This document shows positions 1 to 9,300 of a stretch of 55,586 nucleotides of DNA, piece by piece. The notes below the pieces were generated by a model. The model was given only the letters and a program-made list of their open reading frames with translations. It had not been told where the DNA came from and did no database searches. Made by a program: the position numbers and the translations under genes. This DNA comes from Bacteroidales bacterium (GTDB lineage Bacteria; Bacteroidota; Bacteroidia; Bacteroidales; Muribaculaceae), in the NCBI GenBank assembly GCA_900770215.1, contig CAAGJW010000076.1, positions 1 to 55,586 on the forward strand. Reading direction: 5' to 3'. Every line of letters begins with the position of its first letter. Positions within the stretch are counted from its first letter, which is position 1.

Positions 1-428
1 CCCCGTTCCCCCCCCCCCCCCGGATGATGCTGGTGCACACGTTTCTCATCATTGGAGAGAAGGTGTCGTATAGTGACCTTAAGGCGTTGTCGTCGCCTGT
101 TTTCACCCTTTCTACTATTGAGCCTACTTCGTTCATGCCATGTCGTTCCTAATATAAATAGGATACGTGAAAGTACAAAAACACTGCACGTCATGAGCGA
201 AAATTCTCCAATCACTCGGTTTAGCTGTGGCTGGCGACAGGGGCCGGGGAAAAGGGGTTTGTTAAGATTTTATAATTACGATAGGTGGTATCATAATTTT
301 CAATCAAAAATATGTAACTTTACAAATTGAAAAAATACGCAAGAAGCGTTGTTATTGTTGCGACCTGCCGATAAACCTTGCGGTGTGTGGCGGGTCTAAG
401 TGAAAAGAAATTTTTTAAATTGTTTGCA
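1..428. other. Left-edge region without a confident gene
   Basis: The window opens with a low-complexity stretch that includes a run of 14 C residues (8-21). An open frame of 42 codons runs from 24 to 149 and reads like plausible protein, but I recognise nothing in it. A longer overlapping frame (52-330) has an arginine- and cysteine-rich composition and is probably not coding. A weak Bacteroidota-like -7 element, TAACTTTA, lies at 315-322 and could start the transcript for the following three genes with a leader of roughly 100 nt. No RNA gene is recognised. Confidence 0.4.
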
Positions 429-743
429 ATGAGTACATCGGGCCGTGGAATTATGCGGGGATTAAGGGTATTCTTCGGGATATTCATGATACTGGTTTAT
501 TTCGGCATGTCATACTTGATGATTATAAACTTTTTCAATCTTGTGACGCCGCCATTCAACTACCTGCGCTGGATATTTGCGGTTGTTTTCGGTTTATATG
601 GCATCTACCGCGGCTACCGTCAGTTCAAGGGGCTTGACTACTACAGGCTCAGCGACAAGAGTGACGACGAGGTCGAGACCGATGCCCATCGCAAAGTTAA
701 AGAATTGATAAAAAGAGTACACGACAATGAAACAAAATCTTAA
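429..743 (+). CDS. Small two-TM membrane protein of unknown function
   Basis: This is a 104-aa protein if translation starts at the ATG at 429. An in-frame ATG at 378 would add 17 unconvincing residues. Two hydrophobic segments (about residues 10-32 and 43-60) predict two membrane spans, followed by a charged cytoplasmic-type tail rich in D, E and K. Its end overlaps the start of the downstream PstS-like lipoprotein gene by 17 bp, so the two are probably translationally coupled. From memory, similar small membrane proteins sit near exbB/exbD/tonB and a PstS-like lipoprotein in other Bacteroidales. The TonB genes would lie left of this window, if they exist. No function can be assigned. Confidence 0.65.
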   Translation: MSTSGRGIMRGLRVFFGIFMILVYFGMSYLMIINFFNLVTPPFNYLRWIFAVVFGLYGIYRGYRQFKGLDYYRLSDKSDDEVETDAHRKVKELIKRVHDNETKS

Positions 744-1725
744 AATATTATTTGGCGCATTGCTGCTCACAGGCATTGCTACAGCTGTGCTGGTGTCGTG
801 CCAGAAGTACAGCGACCGCCCCAACGGCGCTACCAAGGGCATGGCCAAGATATACTGCGACGAGTCGTTTCAGAACGTGCTTGAGCAGGAAATCGATGTG
901 TTTGAGTACCAGTATGCTGGTGCCTTTGTCAAGCCGCGCTACATGAGCGAGTGGGCTGCACTCGACTCGTTGCTGCACGAGAAAGTCGACCTCATCATTA
1001 CCTCGACCGACTTGACCGACAAGCAGCGCACCATCTTGGCCGGCCAGGGCAGGGCCTATCGCAGCCGCATGATCGCAGTTGATGCTGTGGCCATCATCGT
1101 CAACAAGAACAGCGATGTCGATGAGATGTCGATGAGCGAGCTCAAAGATCTGTTCACCGGCAAGTATCGCAAGTGGGGGCAAATCGTGCCCACCAAGTTG
1201 CGCAACGACAGCATCAAGCTGCTCTTCGACGGCAATGCCTCGGGAGTGATACACTATATCAAAAACAAGTTTTTGGGTGGCAAGGATTTCCCCTTCAAGG
1301 TGTATTCGGCCAAGTCGAGCGACGACGTGTTTAAGACGGTCAACAAGTATGACAACGCCATCGGCTTTGTGGGCGTGAGCTGGGTGGCCGACGACATGGG
1401 CCAGGGCGAGAAGACTGCCGAGCAGCGCTACTCCGAGCTCAACCAGGAAGACTCGCAAGCCACGCTCATCAACTTCACCGACAAGGTGAAGGTGCTCAAG
1501 GTGCGCCGCGACGACATGCTCAACGGCGTGCTGCCTTACCAGGCCTACATCAACGACGGCTCCTACCCGCTGTTCCGCAAGATTTTTGCCATCGATGCTT
1601 CACCGCTTGGCACGATCGACCACAGTTTCTATGTGTTCTTGACTGGTACCATAGGCCAAAAGATCATACTTCAGACCGGCATCATGCCCGGAGCTGAGCC
1701 AGTGAGGACTGTAGAGGTGCAATGA
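727..1725 (+). CDS. PstS-like substrate-binding lipoprotein
   Basis: This 332-aa protein resembles the phosphate-type periplasmic binding proteins (PBP-like superfamily). It has a lipoprotein signal peptide with lipobox LVSC, so Cys25 is the predicted lipidated residue. The body contains PstS-like features: an early DESFQNVLEQEIDVFE segment, an SELKDLFTGKYRKWGQI stretch like the conserved loop in phosphate-binding proteins, and a GFVGVSW segment. It lies well away from the real pstSCAB operon (31.2-34.8 kb), sits between a small membrane protein and a TPR protein, and has no permease genes beside it. A role in phosphate import is therefore doubtful. It may instead be a sensor or accessory of a TonB-type energy system, which is inference from gene neighbourhoods in related genomes. 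Confidence 0.8.
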   Translation: MKQNLKILFGALLLTGIATAVLVSCQKYSDRPNGATKGMAKIYCDESFQNVLEQEIDVFEYQYAGAFVKPRYMSEWAALDSLLHEKVDLIITSTDLTDKQRTILAGQGRAYRSRMIAVDAVAIIVNKNSDVDEMSMSELKDLFTGKYRKWGQIVPTKLRNDSIKLLFDGNASGVIHYIKNKFLGGKDFPFKVYSAKSSDDVFKTVNKYDNAIGFVGVSWVADDMGQGEKTAEQRYSELNQEDSQATLINFTDKVKVLKVRRDDMLNGVLPYQAYINDGSYPLFRKIFAIDASPLGTIDHSFYVFLTGTIGQKIILQTGIMPGAEPVRTVEVQ

Positions 1726-1818
1726 GCCTCGCCGCGACTGCCACACCCTGTGCAGGAAGTGCGCAATCTGCCATTGTGAATACAACAAGAAAACAACAAT
1801 ATTAACACTTTAACAGAG

Positions 1819-3447
1819 ATGAAAGCTAAATTCTTATTTGCCTCCCTCTTGATGGGAGCTTCCATCTTCGCATCGGCTCAAGGTGTGAAAGATGGTATAG
1901 ATTTCTACAACATCGGCGATTATGAGAATGCCAAGACCATTCTCGACCGCAATGTCAACTCGGCTTCCAACAAGGCCGAAGTCGACTACTACTATGGCAT
2001 GATCGACTTGCAACAAGGCGATCTCAATGCTGCCGACAAGTATTTCAAAGATGGTGCCGATGCCGATGCCAAGTATCCCTTCAACTTGGTGGGCCAGGCC
2101 GCCGTGCTGTTGAAAAACGGCAACAAGGGTGCTGCCGAGGACCTTTTCAAGCAGGCCCGCAACTTGAAGAAAAAGGATGTTGACTTGGAGTGTGCCATCG
2201 CTCGCGCTTATTTCTTTGCCGACCCCACTAAGTATGAGTCGCAAGTGACTAAGTGCCTCGCCAATGCCCGCAAATATGGCAAAAACAGTCCTCAACCCGA
2301 CATCGTGCAAGGCGACATCTACTTTGCCAGCCAGGACTGGGGCAACTCGATGGCCAGCTACGAGCAGGCCATGGGATATGACCCTTCCAACATCGAGTCG
2401 ACTGTGAAATATGCCGACACCTATTTCAAGGTGAATCCCGATCTGGCCATTGCCCGCCTCAAGGATATCATTCAATCCAACCCCAACTCGGCACTTGTGC
2501 AGCGCCAGCTTGCCGAGAAGCTCTACGAGCACGGAGACTTTGTGGAGGCTGCTCAGCGCTATGGCAACTACATCAACAGCACGCAGAACCACTTCCCCAA
2601 GGATGAGGCTCGTTACGCCCAGCTGCTCTACTTTGCCGACAAGTTCCAAGACTGCTACGACGTGGCTTCGAAGCTGCGCTCGAGCGTGCCCGCCGGCAGC
2701 TCCTACCAGGTGGTGGCCGACCGCTTGATGCTCTACAGCCTGGCCAACTTGAACAAGTGGCAAGAGGCCTACACTGTGGGCAAGGAGATGTTCGGCCTGC
2801 GTGCCAACGACAACAAATCCTACAACTTGAAGGATTACTTGATGTTTGCCAAGACTTGCGAGATGAATAATGATGCCGATGGCGCTACTGCAATGTATGA
2901 CAAAGCTATAGAGCTCAACCCCGACAATCTCGAGATCGCTCGCAGCCTGGCCACTCAGGCCGCTGGTGCCAAGGACTATGCCAAGGCGCTCAAGTATGCT
3001 GGCAAGGTGCTTGCCAGCGACAAGGTTGAGAACAAGGATTATGCTATGATGGCCAACGTCTACTATCAGCAGTTTGCCGACAAGAATACAACTGCCGAAG
3101 ACAAGGCCAATGCCTACACTCAGGGCATCAACTATATCGACAAGGCTCTTGCTGCCGACCCCGACAACTACTCCTATGTGTATCGCAAGATGCTGCTCCA
3201 GATTGCCAACGATCCCAACGGCAAGGGTGCGGCCACGAGCACTGTCGAGAAGTATGTGCAGCTTGCCAAGGCACAAAACAATGTTGCCGATTTCGGTCCG
3301 TCGCTGCAGTATGCCTATCAGTACCTGGCCATCAGCGCTATCAACAACAAGGACAACGCCAAGGCCCTCGAGTATCTGCGCGCTTGGCACGAGCTCGATC
3401 CTTCCAACACTACTGTTGAGAAGTATATCGAGGCACTTTCCAAGTAA
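1819..3447 (+). CDS. Exported tetratricopeptide-repeat protein
   Basis: This 542-aa protein has a cleavable signal peptide (hydrophobic core about residues 4-20, ending ASAQ). The mature part is almost entirely TPR-like helical repeats, with alternating A/G/Y positions and units such as YDKAIELNPDNLEIARSLA near residue 360. TPR proteins are scaffolds, and this one would act in the periplasm or at the inner face of the outer membrane. It follows the PstS-like lipoprotein by 93 bp and is closed by a strong terminator (3482-3522), so it is the last gene of the three-gene unit. The binding partner is unknown. Confidence 0.85.
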   Translation: MKAKFLFASLLMGASIFASAQGVKDGIDFYNIGDYENAKTILDRNVNSASNKAEVDYYYGMIDLQQGDLNAADKYFKDGADADAKYPFNLVGQAAVLLKNGNKGAAEDLFKQARNLKKKDVDLECAIARAYFFADPTKYESQVTKCLANARKYGKNSPQPDIVQGDIYFASQDWGNSMASYEQAMGYDPSNIESTVKYADTYFKVNPDLAIARLKDIIQSNPNSALVQRQLAEKLYEHGDFVEAAQRYGNYINSTQNHFPKDEARYAQLLYFADKFQDCYDVASKLRSSVPAGSSYQVVADRLMLYSLANLNKWQEAYTVGKEMFGLRANDNKSYNLKDYLMFAKTCEMNNDADGATAMYDKAIELNPDNLEIARSLATQAAGAKDYAKALKYAGKVLASDKVENKDYAMMANVYYQQFADKNTTAEDKANAYTQGINYIDKALAADPDNYSYVYRKMLLQIANDPNGKGAATSTVEKYVQLAKAQNNVADFGPSLQYAYQYLAISAINNKDNAKALEYLRAWHELDPSNTTVEKYIEALSK

Positions 3448-3481
3448 AAGATTGCAGAGTTTATAGTATTTAATCTTACAG

Positions 3482-3522
3482 TCCCGGTTGCCTGCCCGAG
3501 TGGTGCAGCCGGGATTTTTTTT
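3482..3522 (+). terminator. Rho-independent terminator after the TPR gene
   Basis: The arms TCCCGGTTGC (3482-3491) and GCAGCCGGGA (3505-3514) form a 10-bp stem with one G-U pair. Eight T residues follow immediately. Confidence 0.9.
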
Positions 3523-3537
3523 GTGTGATTGCTTGTG

Positions 3538-3566
3538 TTGAATGTGATATTTTTTTTGTAAGTTTG
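3538..3566 (+). promoter_or_regulatory. Bacteroidota promoter at the S8 protease start
   Basis: A -7 element TAAGTTTG (3559-3566) matches TAnnTTTG, with TTG (3538-3540) as a -33 element 18 nt upstream. The ATG at 3572 begins only 5 nt after the -7 element, so the transcript would be leaderless or nearly so. Confidence 0.65.
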
Positions 3567-3571
3567 CCTTC

Positions 3572-5659
3572 ATGAGGCGACTGTTCTACATCTTTGTATC
3601 GTGCATTTTGTGTCTTCTGGCTTGTGCGGGGAGCATGTCGGTCAGGACCAAGCTTGCACTGGGCCGTGCTGCACAGGCCTCGTTGCGCCACAGCCCACAG
3701 GCTGGAGGCAGGCAAGTGGCTTCGGCCTTTGTCGTGGCCGATGCCTCGACTCTCGATAGCCTCAAGCACTCGGGAGTGCGCCTTGTGCCGCTTTGCGACA
3801 CGGTGGCAACCGTGCAATTGCCGCTATCCTGTGTGCCTGCTCTTGCGGCTGCGACGGGAGTGCGAGGAGTTGCACTCTCGCAGCACTTGCAGTTGTGCAA
3901 CGACAGCGCCAGGTATTTTTGTAATGTCGATTCTGCCTTTCAAGGCACGGGCTTCACAACAGCCTACGATGGCAAGGGCGTTGTGCTGGGCATGATAGAT
4001 GTGGGCATCGACTTCAACCATGTCAATTTTCTTGACAGTCTGGGCAACAGCCGCTTTGTGCGCGTTTACATGCCTGTAGACTCTACGGGAGAGCCTCCCG
4101 TGATCAAGGGCGACACGTTGCCCGGCAGCGAGTACACTACACCTCAGGCCATAAGACAGCTCGGCAACGGAGGCCCGGGTCTGCATGGCACTCACACCAC
4201 AGGCACTGCGGCAGGCAGCTTCATGGGCAATCCCTACCACGGTGTAGCCCCTGGTGCCGAGCTCGTGGCGTGTGCAATGCCCGAGTGGGCATTGACCGAT
4301 GTGAATGTGGCCAACTCCATCCTCTATATTTTCAACTATGCCCAGAGTGTGGGCAAACCCGCTGTGATCAACATGAGCATCTCGAGCGTTGACGGGGCCC
4401 ACGATGGCACGTCGATGCTGTGCAGGGTCATGGCCGAGTTAACCGGGCCTGGCAAGATATGTGTGGTGTCGGCGGGCAACGATGGCAATGTGCCCACATG
4501 CCTGCACAAGGATTTCGACGGGCCTCTCGACACATTAAGCGTGCTGCTGAGCAACAAGTATGGCGGGCGCAACGTGAATGGCTATGTGAGCATGTGGAGT
4601 GCCGACTCGGTGCCTCATGCCTTGCGAGTGGTTGTGGCCGATGCAGCAACCGGCACCTTATTATATCGCTCTTCTTTCTATTCTGCATTGCCTGGCGACA
4701 GCGTCGTCGAGGTTACCGATCGCACCGACCAGCAATACGCAAAGTATTTCACAGGCTCGTTTAGGGTGGCTTCGGCCATTGAGAGCAATGGTAAGTTTCA
4801 CTCGATAGTGGAGTATAATGCCAGCAACTTGCAATGGGACTACGTCATGGGCCTGCAATATGTGTCGGCTCAAGGAAGCCGCTTAAACGGTTGGAGCGAC
4901 TCTTATACGCGCATGCGCAATTTCGGCCTGCCAGGCTTCACCATGGGCGATTGCTCAATGACTATAAGCGACCTGGCCACAGGCGACAGCACCATTTCAG
5001 TAGGTTCTTACACCAGCCGCAGTCTTGCGCCCGTGCTTTCGGGCCACAATACGGCTGTAGTGGGCGGCACTGTGGGCGACATCTCGGACTTCTCGTCCTA
5101 TGGGCCCGACATGCGCCACGTGCCGCGTCCCGAGATTGTGGCTCCAGGCCAGTGTGTGGTGTCGTCCTACAGCAGGTATGATTCCACAATGGCAGTCAAC
5201 GACAATTGGCTCACTGCCATTGCGCGTGTGGGCGGCGTGAGCTACCCTTATGGCGTCGATGTGGGCACGTCGATGTCGGCCCCGCTCGTGTCGGGCGCCA
5301 TTGCGCTCATGCTGCAGGCCGATGCCCGCTTGGGGGCGAGCCAGGTGAAGCGCATATTGAAGCACTCTGCCCGACGCGACCGTTGGGTGACCGAGGGCGA
5401 TCCCAATCGATGGGGATGGGGTAAGCTCGATGTCACGGCTGCGTTGCACTACTTGATCGCCGGCACAATACGTGGTGATGTGAATGGCGATGGCGAGGTC
5501 AATGTGAGCGATGTTGCGTGTCTCGTAGGGTTGACAATGCATGCAATAGATGACGACGACATGGCCAGTCGGGCCGACTTGAATGGCGATGGCGTGGTCA
5601 ATGTGAGCGATGTGACCGCTCTTGTTGCTATAATTCTCGACAACTCGGCTCAATTTTAA
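3572..5659 (+). CDS. Exported S8 (subtilisin-like) protease with dockerin-like tail
   Basis: This 695-aa protein carries the full subtilase catalytic set: Asp143 in GMIDVGIDFNH, His205 in LHGTHTTG, oxyanion Asn303 in VSAGNDGN, and Ser567 in GTSMSAP. The N-terminus is a signal peptide, with a possible lipobox LLAC at residues 15-18. A roughly 180-residue insert separates Asn303 from the serine, as in the large Bacteroidales C5a-peptidase/lantibiotic-type subtilases. After the catalytic domain come two calcium-binding dockerin-type repeats (GDVNGDGEVNVSD and ADLNGDGVVNVSD) at about residues 635-690. No T9SS domain is visible. The substrate is unknown; extracellular or periplasmic protein degradation is the likely role. 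The first ATG is preferred because it includes the signal peptide, even though the promoter lies right against it. Confidence 0.92.
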   Translation: MRRLFYIFVSCILCLLACAGSMSVRTKLALGRAAQASLRHSPQAGGRQVASAFVVADASTLDSLKHSGVRLVPLCDTVATVQLPLSCVPALAAATGVRGVALSQHLQLCNDSARYFCNVDSAFQGTGFTTAYDGKGVVLGMIDVGIDFNHVNFLDSLGNSRFVRVYMPVDSTGEPPVIKGDTLPGSEYTTPQAIRQLGNGGPGLHGTHTTGTAAGSFMGNPYHGVAPGAELVACAMPEWALTDVNVANSILYIFNYAQSVGKPAVINMSISSVDGAHDGTSMLCRVMAELTGPGKICVVSAGNDGNVPTCLHKDFDGPLDTLSVLLSNKYGGRNVNGYVSMWSADSVPHALRVVVADAATGTLLYRSSFYSALPGDSVVEVTDRTDQQYAKYFTGSFRVASAIESNGKFHSIVEYNASNLQWDYVMGLQYVSAQGSRLNGWSDSYTRMRNFGLPGFTMGDCSMTISDLATGDSTISVGSYTSRSLAPVLSGHNTAVVGGTVGDISDFSSYGPDMRHVPRPEIVAPGQCVVSSYSRYDSTMAVNDNWLTAIARVGGVSYPYGVDVGTSMSAPLVSGAIALMLQADARLGASQVKRILKHSARRDRWVTEGDPNRWGWGKLDVTAALHYLIAGTIRGDVNGDGEVNVSDVACLVGLTMHAIDDDDMASRADLNGDGVVNVSDVTALVAIILDNSAQF

Positions 5660-5672
5660 CATTGTAGATGAC

Positions 5673-5701
5673 TTTGCAATGGCTCTTTTAGTGTAATTTT
5701 G
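5673..5701 (+). promoter_or_regulatory. Promoter for ruvA-sprA
   Basis: A -33 TTTG (5673-5676) and a -7 TAATTTTG (5694-5701) are separated by 17 nt and lie about 30 nt before the ruvA ATG. This is a close match to the Bacteroidota consensus. Confidence 0.75.
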
Positions 5702-5730
5702 CATTTCACAACAATCACACACACGAAGAT

Positions 5731-6315
5731 ATGTACGACTATATAAGCGGAACCATAACCGAACTCAATCCAGCCTATGTCGTGATCGACAACCACGGGG
5801 TGGGCTACATGATCAACATCTCGCTCACGTGCTACAACCAGTTGCAAAGTGCCCGCGACGTGGTGCGCCTCTATGTGTACGAAGCCTTGCGCGACGATGC
5901 CCACTTGCTCTATGGCTTTGTCGACAAGCGCGAGCGCGACATCTTCATGCTACTCATCACCGTCTCTGGCGTGGGGCCCAACTCGGCGCGCTTGATACAG
6001 TCGTCGCTCCCGCCTGCCGAGCTCGAGCAGACGATAGCCAGCGGCAATGTCGCAATGCTGAAGGCGGTGAAGGGTATAGGTGCAAAAACCGCCCAGCGCA
6101 TAATTGTTGACCTCAAAGATAAAATAAAAGTACCCGACAACACGTTAATAGATATGAATCAATCGGCCAGCGCGACTTATGATGAAGCTCTGAGTGCTCT
6201 GGTGATGCTTGGTTTCACACAGCAATTGTCGCAAAAGACGCTGAAGGCCCTCTTCCTGAAGGAGCCAGGCTTGAGTGTGGAAGATGCCATAAAAAAGGCA
6301 CTCAAGATGATGTGA
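5731..6315 (+). CDS. ruvA: Holliday junction DNA helicase subunit RuvA
   Basis: RuvA binds four-way junctions and loads the RuvB motor during recombinational repair. At 194 aa it has the normal length and the three expected parts: an OB-fold N-terminal domain (about 1-63, starting MYDYISGTITELNP), tandem helix-hairpin-helix motifs (LITVSGVGPNSARLIQ and LKAVKGIGAKTAQRIIVDLKDK), and a C-terminal domain (about 147-194) that contacts RuvB. It is followed directly by sprA. The ruvA-sprA pairing is well known in Bacteroidota and supports both calls. Confidence 0.97.
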   Translation: MYDYISGTITELNPAYVVIDNHGVGYMINISLTCYNQLQSARDVVRLYVYEALRDDAHLLYGFVDKRERDIFMLLITVSGVGPNSARLIQSSLPPAELEQTIASGNVAMLKAVKGIGAKTAQRIIVDLKDKIKVPDNTLIDMNQSASATYDEALSALVMLGFTQQLSQKTLKALFLKEPGLSVEDAIKKALKMM

Positions 6316-6361
6316 TTGCGGCATGCGATGTAAACTTTTAGTTGAATTATATCACTCACCG

Positions 6362-9300
6362 ATGTCGGCAATTCTTTTTAGAAAAAACATAGTTGTCTTC
6401 TCCCTGCTCTGCACGATGCTCATGTGTCTTGCAGGCTCAGCCGATGGCTTGGCTCAAGACGCCAAGTTCCAGTCGCAAGTCACACCGCCTCCTGTCACCC
6501 CAGTGGGTGCCAATCAAAAGAAATCGAAGAAAGACACTGTTGAGCTTCACCAGCCGGTCAACGACAAGGTATCCGACAACTACGGTAACCTCCAGTTTGT
6601 GCAGCAGCCCACCGACTTGAAAAACCCCGACAACGTCACTACCACTGTCGAGTTTGACCCCGTAACGGGCATGTATGTGGTGCACACCAAGATAGGCGAC
6701 AACGATGTGGTCACCCCCTTCCTGCTCAGCCGCGATGAGTACAACAACACGGCCTTGCGCCAGTCGATGGTAGAGTATTACAGGCAGAAAAATGCCATGG
6801 CCGCCGACTCGGCCAGCAAGAAGTCGCCCTTCAACTTTCTCGACATGCAATTCGGGCTCGGGCCGCTCGATGCCATTTTCGGCCCTGGCGGCGTGCAGTT
6901 GAAGACCCAGGGCTCGGCTACCATCAACATGGGCGTGAAAATGAACAAGACCGACAATCCTGCCCTGTCGGTCGCGGCGCGCAAAAAGACCTATTTCGAC
7001 TTCGAACAGAAGATCCAGGCTACCATAGCAGCTTCGGTGGGCGACAAGATGAAGTTCAACATGACCTACAACACCGACGCCACCTTTGAGTTTGACAACA
7101 AGAACTTGAAACTTGCCTATGAAGGCAAGGAAGACGAGATTATCAAAAATCTCGAAGCCGGCAATGTGAGCATGACCACGGGCTCGTCGCTCATTCGCGG
7201 TGGTTCGGCCTTGTTTGGTATCAAGGCCAAGATGCAGTTTGGCAAGCTCACGGCCACGGCCCTCGTCTCGCAGCAGAACTCCGAGACACAGACGGTGAGC
7301 TCCAGCGGCGGCTCGCAGAAGACCTCTTTCTCTATCTCGGCCGACTCTTACGATGCCAACCGGCATTTCTTCTTGTCGCAGTTCTTCCGCGACAACTATG
7401 ACACGTGGTGCTCCAAGCTGCCACTCGTGTCGTCGGGCATCAGCGTGACCAAAATCGAGGTGTGGGTTACCAACAAGAAGGGCAACTTCGACTCCTCGCG
7501 CAATCTTGTGTCGTTTCAGGACATAGGTGAAGGCGAGAACAGCCACATTCTCAATCATCACTGGACGGGCACCGGTGCCGGCAACCCCTCCAACACGTCC
7601 AACAATCTGCTCTCTGAGATACGGGAACAATATCCCAATGCGCGCTATATCGACCAGGTGTCGACAGCGCTCGCCCCACTCGAAGCTTATGGCGTGGAGG
7701 GCGGCCGCGACTATGAAAAGGTGGAGAGTGCCCGCTTGCTCTCGTCGTCGGAATACACCTTGAACTCGGCTTTAGGCTACATCTCGCTCAACTCGGCATT
7801 GACAGCCGACGAGGTGCTGAGTGTGGCCTATCAATATACCTACAAGGGTGCAACCTACCAGGTGGGAGAGTTCTCGAGCGACATCGACAGCACAGCACAG
7901 TCGCTCTATGTGAAAATGCTCAAGGGCACCACTGCATCGCCCACCTATCCCATGTGGGACTTGATGATGAAAAATGTGTATTCGCTTGGTGCCTATCAGG
8001 TGTCGTCCAAGAATTTCAAGCTCAACATCATGTTCCTCAGCGACACGACTGGTAATGAAATCAACTACATTCCGGCAGGGTCTATCAATGGCACCCCGCT
8101 GCTGCAGGTCATGAACCTCGACCGTCTGGATTCCAACAACGAGACTAATGTCGACGGCCGATTCGACTATATCGAGGGTTACACTATCAATGCATCGAGG
8201 GGCAAGGTCATTTTCCCAGTTGTAGAGCCTTTTGGCAGCTGGCTCAAGTCTAAACTCAACAGCGAGGCCCTTGCTGAGAAATATTGCTTCCAGGAGCTTT
8301 ACGATACCACGCAGACGGTTGCCAAAATATCTGACAAAAACAAGTTTGTGCTTGAGGGCGAGTACCAGGCCTCGTCGGGCAACGTGATAAGCCTCAATGC
8401 TTCCAATGTGGCCCGCGGGTCGGTTGTCGTGACTGCAGGCGGTGTCACCCTTACTGAAAACAGCGACTACACGGTCGACTACAGCATGGGTACTGTCACT
8501 ATCATCAACCAGAGCATCATCGACGCGGGCACAAGCATCAGCGTTTCGCTCGAGAACCAGTCCACCTTCAGCATGCAGCGCAAGACCTTGCTGGGCCTGG
8601 ATTTGGACTACGCTTTCAACAAGAATTTCCATGTGGGAGCCACTGTCATGCACTATGGCGAGAAAGCCATCACCGAGAAGGTGTCGATAGGCAGCGAGCT
8701 CGTGAACAACACGATATGGGGTGTCAACGTTTCCTACAACAACAATTTCATGTGGCTCACCAACTTGCTCAACAAGATCCCAACGGTGAATGCCACCCAG
8801 CCCTCGTCGTTGTCGTTCACTGGCGAGTTTGCTCAGCTCGTGCCACACACGGCAAGCACAGGCAGCAATGCCGGCAGCTCATATATCGATGACTTTGAGT
8901 CGACACAGTCGGGCATCGACTTGCGCTCGCCCTACTCGTGGTTCCTGGCCTCCACGCCCTACGACCCGAGTCCCGACGGCCTGTTTCCCGAGGCGCAGTT
9001 GAGCAACAATGTCGACTATGGCAAGAATCGCGCTCTGCTAGCGTGGTACTATATCGATCGCCTGTTCACTCAGCGCAATTCTTCCTATAGCCCGGGCTAT
9101 ATTAAGAATGACCTCGACCAGCTTTCCAATCCCTATGTGCGTGAGATACCCTACAGCGAGGTGTTCCCGGGGCGCGAGCTCAACTACGGCGAGTCGTCGA
9201 TCATCCAGACGCTCAACCTCTCGTTCTATCCCAATGAGCGTGGCCCCTACAACCTTGATGCTGCCAATATCGATGCCAATGGCAATCTGTTGAACCCAGA

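Noticed and set aside
52..330. 92-codon open frame at the left edge
   Set aside because: Arg/Cys/Leu-rich with odd composition, no ribosome-binding context and no recognisable domain. It was not annotated as a gene.
1834..3573. Long open frame (579 codons) antisense to the TPR gene
   Set aside because: It mirrors the codon bias of the strand opposite, has hydrophobic and His/Val-rich low-information composition, and runs through the terminator. The + strand protein has clear TPR repeats and a signal peptide.
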